NCBI RefSeq assembly: GCF_024204665.1
Contig: NZ_CP100355.1
Coordinates: 992,001-1,056,000, forward strand
DNA from: Natronosalvus rutilus
GTDB taxonomy: Archaea > Halobacteriota > Halobacteria > Halobacteriales > Natrialbaceae
Length of the DNA: 64,000 nt
Direction: 5' to 3'
The notes beneath the pieces were generated by a model that did no database searches, was not told where the DNA came from, and was given only the letters and a program-made list of their open reading frames with translations. Of the stretch, positions 17,661 to 26,517 are shown in pieces. The stretch's first letter is position 1, and every line of letters starts with the position of its first letter. A program made the position numbers and the translations under genes.

Positions 17661-17957
17661 ATGAGTACACCTCCACAGGAAGCCGATAGCCGCACTGTCG
17701 ACCTCACGCGTGAAGAGCGCTGGGTCGTTCACCACGCCCTCGTCCAGCGTGCCGACACGTATCTCGAGGACGAGCGAACCGTCCCGGCGTGGCTCGTCCA
17801 GGTCGTCGAGAGCATCGAGGCCGACCACGACACAATTACGGTCAGACAGGGCCAGAAACTCATCTCGCTCCTCCGGGGTGACTGCGTTTCGATTCCGGAC
17901 GCGGACCAGGAGGCCGTCGACGGCGTGCTCGTCGAACTCGAGGCCGCGCTGGTCTGA
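17661..17957 (+). CDS. Small conserved haloarchaeal protein (possibly DUF7853-like)
   Basis: 98 residues, acidic, predicted mostly helical. The core TREERWVVHHALVQRADTYLED and the later RQGQKLISLLRG suggest a small helical bundle; there are no cysteines in metal-type spacing and no signal peptide. A TATA-like GCTTATTAGG lies about 58 bases upstream of the ATG, so the mRNA may have a short leader. Codon usage matches the surrounding genes. Function unknown; the family name is a guess from length and pattern. Confidence 0.65.
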   Translation: MSTPPQEADSRTVDLTREERWVVHHALVQRADTYLEDERTVPAWLVQVVESIEADHDTITVRQGQKLISLLRGDCVSIPDADQEAVDGVLVELEAALV

Positions 17958-18210
17958 CGTCCGTTTTCGTCCTCACGAACGCCGTCTTCTCGATTTCACG
18001 TCGCAACCCGTCGAGCTCCGCCATCGAATGCGAGAGGGCCGGCCGTCACGCCGACACGGACCAAACCCCTTGGCGCTCCCTTCGGCCGCTGAACGCCTGC
18101 CCGCTGTCGAGAACTTTCGGAATCTCGAGCGGCAGTCGAGGCTATCCACGAACGTGTATGTCGAGGCGAACCCGAAAGCGTTTTTGAGCACGGATGCGGG
18201 GATTCAGACG

Positions 18211-18462
18211 ATGACCGCCTACACCGCCACGGTGACCGTCCGACTCAAGCGCGGCGTCCTCGACCCCGAGGCCGAGACCACCCGCCGTGCCCTCGAGCGA
18301 CTGGGGTTCTCGCTCGAGGCGCTTCGCTCGGCCGACCGTTTCGAAATCGACCTCGAGGCGGCGTCGGCCGACGAGGCGGCCGATCGAGCCGACGAGATGG
18401 CCGAACGACTGCTCGCGAATCCGACCATCCACGACTACGACGTGGCGGTCGACGAGCGATAG
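18211..18462 (+). CDS. purS: Phosphoribosylformylglycinamidine synthase subunit PurS
   Basis: 83 residues: MTAYTATVTVRLKRGVLDPE and later ANPTIHDYDVAVDE are hallmarks of PurS, the small structural subunit that bridges PurQ and PurL in the fourth step of purine synthesis. The frame is open far upstream, but the ATG at 18211 gives the exact family length. The GCGTTTTTGAG stretch about 30 bases upstream may be the TATA region. purQ follows after 143 bases; purL is not in the window. The 253 bases before the gene show no other credible gene. Confidence 0.93.
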   Translation: MTAYTATVTVRLKRGVLDPEAETTRRALERLGFSLEALRSADRFEIDLEAASADEAADRADEMAERLLANPTIHDYDVAVDER

Positions 18463-18500
18463 ATGATGGTTGCACGTGCGTCGACGCCGGTTCCCATGCC

Positions 18501-18620
18501 GACGCCGACCGGGACTCGTCAGACCGATAAGCCGACGGTGCCGACGGCGACGGTCGCCGTCACTCCGACGTCGACCGGGACTCGCCACACCAGGGGGTGC
18601 CGACAGTGACGGTCGCCGTC
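18501..18620. repeat. Imperfect duplications in the purS-purQ spacer
   Basis: GACGYCGACCGGGACTCG occurs at 18501-18518 and 18568-18585. GGTGCCGACRGYGACGGTCGCCGTC occurs at 18537-18561 and 18596-18620, 59 bases apart. The second copy of the longer unit is the purQ start itself, so the spacer carries a degenerate copy of the purQ 5' end, out of frame. Confidence 0.75.
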
Positions 18621-19295
18621 GTCCGCTTCGGCGGCTCGAACTGCGACCGCGACGCCGAAGCCGCCCTCGAACACCTGGACATCGACGCCGAAATCGTCTG
18701 GCACGAGGACGACCTCCCCGCGGACACGACGGGCATCGTCCTCCCCGGCGGCTTCTCCTACGGCGACTACCTTCGCGCGGGCGCGATGGCCGCCCGATCC
18801 CCGATCCTCAAGGAGGTGCGCGAGGCCGCCGCCGAGGGCGTACCCGTCCTCGGGATCTGTAACGGCGCCCAAGTCGGCTGTGAGTCCGGCCTGACCGAGG
18901 GGGCGTTCACGACGAACGAGAGCGCCCGCTTCCAGTGTGAGCACGTCTTCTTGCGCGTCGAGCGAACCGACACGCCCTGGACGGCCGCCTTCGAGGAGGG
19001 CGACGTGATCGAGATCCCGATCGCCCATGGCGAGGGCCGCTTCGAGATCGAGGAGGACCGACTCACCCGCCTCGAGACCGAGGACCGCGTCCTCTTTCGG
19101 TACTGTGACGCCGAGGGCAACCTCACCGATGACGCCAATCCGAACGGCTCGAAACACAGCGTCGCGGGCGTTTTGGGCGAGAGCGAGACGGTGGCGGTAT
19201 TGATGCCCCACCCCGAACGGGCGACGCTTCCTGACGTCGGCGGGACGGACGGACAGGAGATTCTGCGCGGGTTCGAACGGGCCGTCGAGCGATAA
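18606..19295 (+). CDS. purQ: Phosphoribosylformylglycinamidine synthase subunit PurQ (glutaminase)
   Basis: 229 residues. It supplies ammonia from glutamine for FGAM synthesis together with PurS and PurL. The N-terminus VAVVRFGGSNCDRD and VLPGGFSYGDYLRAGAMA are diagnostic, the nucleophilic Cys is in GICNGAQVG, and the catalytic His and Glu are in MPHPERATL. The start is taken as GTG 18606 (MTVAVVRFGG); another GTG lies three codons upstream at 18597. The upstream spacer contains a degenerate copy of this start region. Confidence 0.94.
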   Translation: MTVAVVRFGGSNCDRDAEAALEHLDIDAEIVWHEDDLPADTTGIVLPGGFSYGDYLRAGAMAARSPILKEVREAAAEGVPVLGICNGAQVGCESGLTEGAFTTNESARFQCEHVFLRVERTDTPWTAAFEEGDVIEIPIAHGEGRFEIEEDRLTRLETEDRVLFRYCDAEGNLTDDANPNGSKHSVAGVLGESETVAVLMPHPERATLPDVGGTDGQEILRGFERAVER

Positions 19296-19377
19296 TCAAC
19301 GACGGGGGTCGGCCTCGAGCGGACTCTGCTCGAAAAACTCTAATCGAACTGGCTGCGCTCGAACGAACGACGACGGC

Positions 19378-20502
19378 TCAGTTGGCGGCGCAGTTGTTGG
19401 GTCCGAGTTCGAGGGTTTCGACGTCGCCACCTGGCTGTTCTTTGCCCCAGTTGATCTGCTTGATCTCGTTGTAGTTCGCGGGTTCGTCGGAGAGACTCTC
19501 GACTATTGTTTCGACGAGCTCCTCCTGATTGCCTTCTTCGACGTACCCCAGGAGTTCGTTCGTCGACTCCGCCTTGAGATCGCCGAGTTCAGTCGCGAGC
19601 GGGCGCATGTCCTCGTCGTTGAAGTGCCCGGGGAGGACGACGGTCTCGTCGGGGAGGTCGAGGAGTCCGTCGAGGCTGTCGAACAACTGGCCGGACGCCT
19701 CGCGGATGGCGTCCTCGGAGCCGTCCTCGAGGTCGGGACGGCCGACGCTCCGGAGGAACAGCGTGTCCCCGGAGAGGAGCGCGTCGCCGAAACGGAACGA
19801 GACGCTTCCGGGCGTGTGACCGGGCGTGTGCATCGTTTCGAGCTCCCGGTCACCGACCGAAATCGTGTCGCCGTCTGCGAGGGCCGTGATCGTCTCGAGT
19901 TCGCCCGCGTCCGCCGCGTGGAGGTGGTACGGGACGTCGAGTTCGCCGGCCAGTCGACGCGCCCCGGAGACGTGGTCGGCGTGGGCGTGGGTGTCGACGA
20001 CGCCGACGATTTCGAGGTCGCGGTCGTCGGCGACGCCTAGGTACCGGTCGACGTACTGGGTCGGATCGACGACGACGGCTTCCTCGTCGTCGTGGACGAG
20101 GTAGGACACACAGCCAGTGCCAGGTCGGACGATCTGCACGACGCCTTCGGCATCGGGGATCTCGTACTCCCGGTGGACGCGGCCCCAGTCGTTCATCCCG
20201 TCGGGGATCGACTTCGCGTCGAACCCGTGGTCGCGGAGGAACTCGGCGGCGCGGGCGGACGTGACGCCCGCGACGCAGACGACGGCAATCTCCTCGTCCT
20301 CGGGGAGGTCCTCGAGGTGATCTTCGAGCCCAGAGTAGTCGTACTCGAGCAGTTCGTCGTAGACCGGGACGTTCGTACTGGCTGGAATCTGCCACTCCTC
20401 GTAGTCGTCTTCGTTGCGGACGTCGAGGACGAACAGGTTCTCGGCATCGTCGTCGGCGATGCGGCGGGCGACCTCGGACGCGTCGATATCAGTATTGCTC
20501 AT
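19378..20502 (-). CDS. Rhodanese-metallo-beta-lactamase fusion (persulfide dioxygenase/sulfurtransferase-like)
   Basis: 374 residues with two domains. The rhodanese domain (about 5-110) contains LFVLDVRNEDDYEEWQIPA and an active-site loop VVCVAGVTSARAAEFL, with the persulfide-forming cysteine. The metallo-beta-lactamase domain (about 120-310) has the metal motif DTHAHADHVSGA, then MHTPGHTPGS, SGDTLFLRSVGRPDLE and PGHFNDE, close to ETHE1-type persulfide dioxygenases. A likely role is sulfide or persulfide detoxification. The start is the ATG at 20502 (a TTG lies three codons upstream). In coding orientation a TATA-like TTTATAATC sits about 32 bases before the ATG, with a second AT-rich block TATTGTATAA directly next to it. 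Confidence 0.9.
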   Translation of the reverse strand: MSNTDIDASEVARRIADDDAENLFVLDVRNEDDYEEWQIPASTNVPVYDELLEYDYSGLEDHLEDLPEDEEIAVVCVAGVTSARAAEFLRDHGFDAKSIPDGMNDWGRVHREYEIPDAEGVVQIVRPGTGCVSYLVHDDEEAVVVDPTQYVDRYLGVADDRDLEIVGVVDTHAHADHVSGARRLAGELDVPYHLHAADAGELETITALADGDTISVGDRELETMHTPGHTPGSVSFRFGDALLSGDTLFLRSVGRPDLEDGSEDAIREASGQLFDSLDGLLDLPDETVVLPGHFNDEDMRPLATELGDLKAESTNELLGYVEEGNQEELVETIVESLSDEPANYNEIKQINWGKEQPGGDVETLELGPNNCAAN

Positions 20503-20642
20503 CTTATACAATACTAACTGCGCAAGCGATTATAAATGTGTTGCAGGCTGTCGCGGCGAGCTCTCGAGGGGTTCTCGTCAGAGTATCCGGGAAAAACGGT
20601 TCGCGAGCCCTCACCACCGTTAATTTCCCATAGGTTAAAGTG

Positions 20643-20659
20643 GACTCAATTCCTGAGTC
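20643..20659. promoter_or_regulatory. Inverted repeat upstream of the histidine kinase
   Basis: GACTCA-ATTCC-TGAGTC, a perfect dyad with 6-base arms, lies 76-92 bases upstream of the kinase ATG, just after an AT-rich GGTTAAAG. A possible operator; nothing else in the sequence identifies the binding protein. Confidence 0.35.
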
Positions 20660-20734
20660 GACTCGAACACTAAAGACGGGGCCGTTCCTTGTAGATTGCA
20701 ACTGAACGACAGCACCCGTTCTGGAACTCGAGTC

Positions 20735-23700
20735 ATGGACACACGAACCCGCGTCATCTACGTCGATCCCGACTGCACCGATCGCGTCGCCTCCGCCGTT
20801 CGAGCAGTCGGTCTCGACCTCGAGTGCGTCGAGAGCGACAAGGCGTGTCTCGACCGACTCGAGTCCGCCGATTGCGTCATTACGGAGTACGACCTCGGCT
20901 CCGCAGCGAGAACTGGCCTCGACCTCCACCGAGCGATTCGCCGGCGGGCGCCGGACGTTCCAGTCGTGCTCTACACCGACGCCGGCAACGAAGCCATCGC
21001 GGGCGAGGCGCTCGCCGCCGGCGTCACCGGGTACGTTCCGAAGTCACAGGGCGTCGAGACGCTCGTGACTCGCGTTCTCGAGGCAATCGTCGAGACGGAA
21101 ACCGGTGCTGGCGCCGACCTCGGTCACGGCTCCGAATCCGGCCCTACCTCCGACCCAAACTCAGACTCACAACCTGATCCTGACTCCAACTCCAACTCCA
21201 ACTTAGACTCCGAACTCGACCCCCACCCTGACTCCAGCGACTCGTCCTCGCTCGCAAAAACGCACGACGAGCGCAACGAACCGTTCCTCGAGTCGTCGAC
21301 CGACCACGTCCAGCTCATCGTCGAACGGTCGCCGTTCGCGATCATCAAGTGGACCCCCGAATTCGAGGTCCACCACTGGAACGACGCCGCGGCCGACCTG
21401 TTCGGCTACACCGCGGCGGAAGCGCTCGGCCGTCACGCGACCGACCTCGTCATCCCCCAGGAGAGACGCGACGCGATCACCGACTGGTGGGCGACCTGGC
21501 TCGAAGGCGAGCCGAGTACGAACCACGGCATCTCGCGAAACGTCGCCAAAGACGGGACGTCGTTTCGGTGCGAGTGGTCCACGACGCCCCTCGTCGACGC
21601 TGACGGTACCATCAGGGGAGCCCTCTCGTTCATCCGCGACATGACGTCGGAGTTCCGGCGCTCGCTCGCGCTCGAGACCCTCCAGGAGACGACCCAGGAG
21701 CTGATGCAGACGAGTTCGAAGGCCGAAATCGGCGCGCTCGTCATCGACGCGACGGACGAGATTATCGACGACGCCCTCGCCGGTATCCGGGTCTACGACG
21801 AGGACGCGAACCGACTCGACCTGGTCGCAGTGAGCGATCGACTCGAGGAGCAAACGGTGCAGTTTACGCCGGTCGGTCCCGGCGACGACCCGTTGTGGTC
21901 GACGTACGCTTCGGGATCGCCGGTCGTCATCGAGGACGCCTCCGCGGAGATGGTCCCCTACGACCTCACCGACGAGGTCGGTAACGCCGTCATCTACCCG
22001 CTCGGCGAGCACGGCCTGCTGACCGTCGCCGCGTCCGGCCCCGCAACGATCGAGGAGACCGACCTCACCCTGATACAAATTCTCGCGGCGACGGCCGAGG
22101 CCGCCTTCGACCAGGCCGCCCGCGAGCGCGAACTCGAGCGAGCGAAGACGGTCGTCGAGGCCGTCGGCGACAGCCTGTACGCCGTCGACACCCGGGGAAC
22201 GCTCGTCACGGTCAACGACACGATGGTCGAGATCACCGGCTACGATCGGGACACCCTCGTCGGACTCCACGCCTCCGAGGTACTCACCGAGGAGAGCTTC
22301 GAGCGCGGGGTCCGTGAGGTCGAACGGCTCGCTGCTAGCGATGGAGACGGAGACGAAGACGGAGGCGAGGTAGCGACCTACGACGTCGACATCGTCACCG
22401 CAGACGGCGACCTCGTCCCCTGTGAGGTCAACACCACCCTCCTTGAGGGCGAGGGCGACCTCTCCGGCAGCGTCGGCATCCTCCGGGACGTCACCGATCG
22501 AAAGCTGATGGAGCAGGAACTCGTCGACCACCGGGAGAAGATGGCAAAACTCCACGAGATCGCCTCCCGCCTCGACTCGTGTGAGACGGCCCAGGACGTC
22601 TACGACCTCACCGTCGAAACCGCCGAGGACGTCCTCGAATTCGACGTCTGCGTCGTCGACCGCGTCGACGGCGAGTACCTCGAGACCGTCGCCGTCTCCT
22701 CGACGATCCACGAGGACGGATTCTCGAGTCGTGCGCCGATCGACCAGGGCATCGCTGGGAAGACCTATCGAAACGACCGAACGTACCGGCTCGACGACCT
22801 CAGAGCCGACGAGGAGGCGACGCCCGAACGCGACTCCTACCGGTCGGCGCTGAGCGCGCCGATCGGCGACCGCGGAATCTTCCAGGCGGTCTCGACGGAC
22901 GTGGGGGCGTTCGACCGGGCCGACCAGGAATTGACCGAGTTGTTGCTCTCGCACGTCTCGGATACGCTCGACCGCCTCGCGTTCGAAACCCGGCTCAAGG
23001 CGGAACGTGACCGCTTCGCCGCGCTCTTCGAGAACGTGCCCGATGCGATCGTCAGCACGAAGCGCGTCCCCGAGGGTCCGATCGTCGAGCAGGTGAACCC
23101 GGCGTTCGAGCGAATCTTCGGGTACGAGGAGTCCGAACTGCTCGAGGAACCGCTCGATTCGTTCATCGTGCCCCCCGATCACTTCGCGAACGCCCAGGAG
23201 ATCAACGAGCGCGGGACGCGGGGGGAGGCCGTAGAAGCGGAAGTCAAGCGTCGGACGAGCGACGGACTTCGCGACTTCATGATGCGGGTCGTCCCGATGG
23301 ACATGACCGGATCGACCGACCGCGCGTTCGGCCTCTACACCGACATCACGGCCCAGAAACAGCACCAGAAGCGCGTCGAAATCCTGAACCGCGTCCTCAG
23401 ACACGACCTGCGAAACGGCATGAACATCATCAACGGCTGCGCGGAGATGCTCGCGGAGGCCGTCGAGGACGAGGCCGATCGGGACTTTGCCGAAGCAATT
23501 CAGGAACGAGCGGGCGAGCTCATTAGTCTCGCCGAGAAGACGCGAGCGGTCGAACGGACGCTTGATCGTGACGGCGCGGCGACCGGCCCCGTCGACGTCG
23601 TCGACTGCGTCGAAACCGCCCTCGGCCGAATCGACGCGGAGTACCCGGCCGTGGACGTCGGCTGTGCGCTCCCCGATCGAGCGCACGCTCGCGCCGACGA

Positions 23701-24067
23701 ACTCCTCGGCGACGCGATCTTTCACGTCCTCGAGAACGCCATCGAGCACAGCGATCGGGGGGAACCGACGATCGAAATCGGTCTCGAGGTGGACGACGAC
23801 GACACGCTCACACTCACGGTAGCCGACGACGGCCCCGGTATCCCCGGGGAAGAGCGGGCGCTCTTGCAGGAAGACGAAGAGATCACCCAGCTCCGTCACG
23901 CCAGCGGGCTCGGACTGTGGCTCGTCAACTGGGTGATCACCCAGTCCGGCGGGCAGTTGACCTTCCAGGAGAACGATCCGCGAGGTACCGTCGTCAGGAT
24001 GCAGATCCCGACGGCCGACGTGCCGACGCGTTCAGCGGCGATCGACGGGACGGCGGCGAGCGACTGA
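20735..24067 (+). CDS. Large multi-domain sensor histidine kinase (REC-like, PAS, GAF, PAS, GAF, PAS, HATPase)
   Basis: 1110 residues, no membrane segment, so a cytoplasmic sensor. The N-terminal 120 residues form a receiver-like domain (VIYVDPDCTDRVASAV, VLYTDAGNEAIAGEALAAGV). An acidic Asp/Ser/Pro/Asn-repeat linker (about 130-170) follows. Then comes a PAS domain (EFEVHHWNDAAADLFGYTA), a GAF-like domain, a second PAS (LVTVNDTMVEITGYDRDT), a second GAF and a third PAS (VNPAFERIFGYEESELLEE). The kinase core has the phosphoacceptor box ILNRVLRHDLRNGMNII and the ATPase N box ENAIEHSD, G1 DDGPGIPG and HASGLGLWLVNW. The ATG at 20735 is preferred to TTG 20696. Ligand and partner are unknown. The linker DNA is prone to slippage. 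Confidence 0.93.
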   Translation: MDTRTRVIYVDPDCTDRVASAVRAVGLDLECVESDKACLDRLESADCVITEYDLGSAARTGLDLHRAIRRRAPDVPVVLYTDAGNEAIAGEALAAGVTGYVPKSQGVETLVTRVLEAIVETETGAGADLGHGSESGPTSDPNSDSQPDPDSNSNSNLDSELDPHPDSSDSSSLAKTHDERNEPFLESSTDHVQLIVERSPFAIIKWTPEFEVHHWNDAAADLFGYTAAEALGRHATDLVIPQERRDAITDWWATWLEGEPSTNHGISRNVAKDGTSFRCEWSTTPLVDADGTIRGALSFIRDMTSEFRRSLALETLQETTQELMQTSSKAEIGALVIDATDEIIDDALAGIRVYDEDANRLDLVAVSDRLEEQTVQFTPVGPGDDPLWSTYASGSPVVIEDASAEMVPYDLTDEVGNAVIYPLGEHGLLTVAASGPATIEETDLTLIQILAATAEAAFDQAARERELERAKTVVEAVGDSLYAVDTRGTLVTVNDTMVEITGYDRDTLVGLHASEVLTEESFERGVREVERLAASDGDGDEDGGEVATYDVDIVTADGDLVPCEVNTTLLEGEGDLSGSVGILRDVTDRKLMEQELVDHREKMAKLHEIASRLDSCETAQDVYDLTVETAEDVLEFDVCVVDRVDGEYLETVAVSSTIHEDGFSSRAPIDQGIAGKTYRNDRTYRLDDLRADEEATPERDSYRSALSAPIGDRGIFQAVSTDVGAFDRADQELTELLLSHVSDTLDRLAFETRLKAERDRFAALFENVPDAIVSTKRVPEGPIVEQVNPAFERIFGYEESELLEEPLDSFIVPPDHFANAQEINERGTRGEAVEAEVKRRTSDGLRDFMMRVVPMDMTGSTDRAFGLYTDITAQKQHQKRVEILNRVLRHDLRNGMNIINGCAEMLAEAVEDEADRDFAEAIQERAGELISLAEKTRAVERTLDRDGAATGPVDVVDCVETALGRIDAEYPAVDVGCALPDRAHARADELLGDAIFHVLENAIEHSDRGEPTIEIGLEVDDDDTLTLTVADDGPGIPGEERALLQEDEEITQLRHASGLGLWLVNWVITQSGGQLTFQENDPRGTVVRMQIPTADVPTRSAAIDGTAASD

Positions 24068-24139
24068 TTCGAGCGGGCCACGACGGCGACTCGCGGGAGC
24101 TACAACGGCTTTAGTGTGTGGGAATCGACCGCTATCAAC

Positions 24140-24661
24140 ATGGATTCCCCCAGTATGTCGCTCCTGCTGGTCGGTTCGCCGCCCTGCAGTGACGATCTCA
24201 CGTCCGTACTGTCGAAGGCGGGGTGGTCCGTACGAACCGAATCGACTGTCGAGGATTCGTGCGCGCAACTCGTGGCGGATTCGTCGGCGTCGGTCGACTG
24301 TCTCCTCGTGGCGACGGATTCGCCCCACGAGACGGTTTCGACGCTCGAGGAGGCTCGACCACTGGTTCCGATTCTGGCGTTGCTTCCCGATTCTGATTCT
24401 GATTTCGATTCTGAATCCGATCCCGACCCTGATCCCGGTCTCGACCCAGACCTCCCCGGCGAACCCACCTCCGACCCAGCCGCGATTCTCGAGGCAGGAG
24501 CTACCGATTACGTCGTCCAGACGGCACGCTGCGACCCGAGACCCTCGAGCAATCACACGTTCGACTCTTCTTCCTCGACGGGTATGATTCGCTTGAGGCA
24601 GGCGAGACCTGCATCAAACGCGGGAGCGTCGGCGGGTTCGTCCGGGGAACGGGCGAACTGA
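24140..24661 (+). CDS. Degenerate receiver-domain protein with acidic repeat, likely frameshifted
   Basis: 173 residues in this frame. Residues 1-80 resemble a response-regulator receiver (MSLLLVGSPPC...VDCLLVATD), then a hexanucleotide-based acidic run (DSDSDFDSESDPDPDPG) like the linker of the upstream kinase, then AAILEAGATDYVV, the end of a receiver fold. After this the sequence becomes unlike protein. The next reading frame (+1 register, open from 24433) continues with good coding character into the following segment but has no start codon until 24802. A frameshift near 24500-24540 joining the two frames is the simplest explanation. The gene sits 73 bases after the kinase on the same strand. 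Confidence 0.5.
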   Translation: MDSPSMSLLLVGSPPCSDDLTSVLSKAGWSVRTESTVEDSCAQLVADSSASVDCLLVATDSPHETVSTLEEARPLVPILALLPDSDSDFDSESDPDPDPGLDPDLPGEPTSDPAAILEAGATDYVVQTARCDPRPSSNHTFDSSSSTGMIRLRQARPASNAGASAGSSGERAN

Positions 24662-24801
24662 ATCCGGCCTACCGCGAGCGACTGCTCGGACTGTTCGCCC
24701 AGGGACTCACCGTCGACCAGACGGTTCGCTACGCCGCTCTCCCTGCCGACGAGCGAGGAGACGTTATCGCACTCGGCGACGCCCATCAGCAACTCGCGAG
24801 A

Positions 24802-25071
24802 ATGTTGAACCTCTACTGCGTCCCCGCCGTCGTGGAGGCCCGTGACGCCCTCACCTACCAGGTGGAGGCCTACCCCTACATTCCCGAGGCGGGCTTCATC
24901 TGGCGATCGGGGCCGCTCAACGTCGAACCCCGACTCTGTAGCAATCCGTTTCACCTGACCATGTCGGGGGTGCAGTTCGAGTCGCTGGCCGAGTTCGAGA
25001 ACTTGCTGCCCATCAAGGGCGACACCGTCTACTGGGACTCGAGTCGGGGCCTGTTCTACCCGCTGTTCTGA
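24802..25071 (+). CDS. Orphan 3' coding segment of unknown family
   Basis: 89 residues from the only in-frame ATG (MLNLYCVPAVVEARDALTY... ending GLFYPLF). The same frame is clearly coding upstream to about 24541 (LEQSHVRLFFLDGYDSLEAG, then TCIKRGSVGGFVRGTGELNP), but contains no ATG, GTG or TTG there and is blocked by a TGA at 24430. So about 87 N-terminal residues appear to have lost their start. I do not recognise the family. It is either the tail of a frameshifted receiver-fusion gene or the remains of a separate gene of about 180 residues. Three aromatic residues near the end and even hydrophobic spacing suggest a folded soluble domain. Confidence 0.45.
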   Translation: MLNLYCVPAVVEARDALTYQVEAYPYIPEAGFIWRSGPLNVEPRLCSNPFHLTMSGVQFESLAEFENLLPIKGDTVYWDSSRGLFYPLF

Positions 25072-25092
25072 TACTGTCGCTCTGCTTTCCCG

Positions 25093-26280
25093 CTATCGCG
25101 TGAGCGGCTGGTTGAATCCCGTCTCGAGGTCGAGGACGGCCTCCCAGGTCGCCTCACACTCACAGGACACCTGCTCGAACACCGACGGGTCCTGTCGCAG
25201 ATCGAAGTCCTTGATCGCCTTCTGGACGAGGTCGTCGCACTCCCCGCAGTTGTGGGCGCCGCGGTCGGTGCCGTGGCCGACCGGGTCGGAGACGACGATG
25301 CCCGCCACGTCGGCCGTCCGCTCGAGGACGGCGGCGACCGACCAGAGCCACGGCGGGCGGTAGCCATCCTGAAAGTAGAGGTCGTCGACCATGGTGTAGC
25401 GCTGGACGTTGCAGGGGTTCATCGAGACGGTGTGACAGCCGTCGACGGCCAGGCAGCGTTCGACGGAGGCGACCATGTCCTCGAGGGCCTCCGATTCGGT
25501 GAGGAAGGGGGGTTTCATGAGGAGGTAGGCTTTGATGCCGGCGCCGCCTGTGCTGTCAGTTTCGCCTGTGCTGCCAGTTTCGCCTCCACTGCCGGCTTCG
25601 CTGCCTGCAGCGCCAGACTCGACGTCGCCCTCGGAACCGGCGCCACCGGCTTCGTCCGCCGCGACCGCCTCCGCACAGGCCGCCTCGAACGCCTCGAAGT
25701 CGAAGTACTTGTTCACGCAATCGCGGCGAACCCGATCGGTCGCCGTCTCGAGGCCGATCGCCACGTCGGTCTGGAGGCCGTACTGCGTGAAGTCGCCGAT
25801 CTTCTCGCGGTCGACGAAGTCGGGCAGGGACTCGAGGACGATCCGCTCGCGGTCGCCGAAGGTTTCGGCGATGGCCTTCCGGGACTCGGCGCTCACCTCG
25901 CGCTCGTCGAGGAACGACCCGGAGGTGTAGATCTTGATCAGCGGTGCTGGCTCGTCGGCCTCGTCGGCTTCGTGATCCAGACAGACCTGAATCTGGTCCA
26001 TCAGCGCCTCGTGGGGAACCGTCCCGCCGTCGACACTCTCGGCGACGTAGCCACACATCGTACAGCCGCCCGCCCGCGCCCAGCGACAGCCGCCGGTGTT
26101 GAGGATGATCGTTAGACTCTCTCTGACGCCGTTGGGCGTATTGTCCTCGTCGAGCCAGACCCGCGTCGGTTCGTGAGGGTCGTAGCTCTTCTCCTTTCGC
26201 GAGCGAACCTCGCGCATCACCTGGTTGTGGGCGTCCATGCCCTTGCCCTGCTCGTAGACCTCGGGCGTCGGCTGGCTCAT
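25093..26280 (-). CDS. raSEA: Archaeosine biosynthesis radical SAM protein (RaSEA-like)
   Basis: 395 residues. In archaea RaSEA acts with ArcS to convert lysine-modified preQ0 in tRNA to archaeosine (position 15). The radical SAM cluster is visible as CRWARAGGCTMCGY near residue 70 (a long CX7CX2C spacing as in this family), followed by IYTSGSFLDEREV and LETATDRVRRDCVNKYFDF. A C-terminal region has CGECDDLVQ and VSCECEATWEAV, probable additional metal ligands. Between them is a low-complexity insertion of about 40 residues (GAAGSEAGSGGETGST...) encoded by 18-base tandem repeats, absent from the core fold. The ATG at 26280 (MSQPTPEVYEQGKGMDAHN) is chosen; the upstream open frame has no coding character. 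Confidence 0.88.
   Translation of the reverse strand: MSQPTPEVYEQGKGMDAHNQVMREVRSRKEKSYDPHEPTRVWLDEDNTPNGVRESLTIILNTGGCRWARAGGCTMCGYVAESVDGGTVPHEALMDQIQVCLDHEADEADEPAPLIKIYTSGSFLDEREVSAESRKAIAETFGDRERIVLESLPDFVDREKIGDFTQYGLQTDVAIGLETATDRVRRDCVNKYFDFEAFEAACAEAVAADEAGGAGSEGDVESGAAGSEAGSGGETGSTGETDSTGGAGIKAYLLMKPPFLTESEALEDMVASVERCLAVDGCHTVSMNPCNVQRYTMVDDLYFQDGYRPPWLWSVAAVLERTADVAGIVVSDPVGHGTDRGAHNCGECDDLVQKAIKDFDLRQDPSVFEQVSCECEATWEAVLDLETGFNQPLTR
25549..25602. repeat. 18-base tandem repeats inside the RaSEA gene
   Basis: TGTGCTGYCAGTTTCGCC occurs at 25549-25566 and 25567-25584, with a degenerate third unit at 25585-25602. Eighteen bases encode six residues, so copy-number change keeps the frame and yields the GETGST/GETDST run in the protein. 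Confidence 0.85.
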
Positions 26281-26349
26281 TACCGAGGAAAGCGTCTCGA
26301 GGGGTAAAGCGGCTTCGGGACGTACACAGTACCCGTTACGCCTCGGGAT

Positions 26350-26406
26350 ACCTCGTGGTCCGAGAAACCTCTGGTTTCTCGTCATCACGACAGACGCTTC
26401 GCGTCT
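26350..26406. repeat. Palindromic REP-like element upstream of RaSEA
   Basis: Begins with ACCTCGTGGTC (26350-26360), then a perfect 9-bp hairpin CGAGAAACC-TCT-GGTTTCTCG (26361-26381) and a second 6-bp hairpin AGACGC-TTC-GCGTCT (26392-26406). The opening 11-mer recurs at 46659-46669 before another dyad. No ORF accounts for it. It lies in the 237-base gap between the RaSEA start and the lipoprotein stop. Confidence 0.6.
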
Positions 26407-26517
26407 TTCGAACGACTTCGCGAGGAACCGCTCGGCGTAAAACGCTACGACAAAAAGGCCGCTCGCGACCGATGGTCGACCACGGGTGCAGACGTTCGTC
26501 ACTTCGTGCGGCTGTCG

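Noticed and set aside
17973..18191. A 72-codon minus-strand frame before purS.
   Set aside because: It is basic and Ser/Arg-rich, unlike haloarchaeal proteins, and has no motif or promoter.
20643..20659. Whether the kinase inverted repeat could be a transcription terminator.
   Set aside because: No T-run follows it and it sits just before a gene start, so an operator is the better reading.
21203..23899. An 898-codon minus-strand frame inside the histidine kinase.
   Set aside because: The kinase motifs on the plus strand are clear; this is another antisense shadow.
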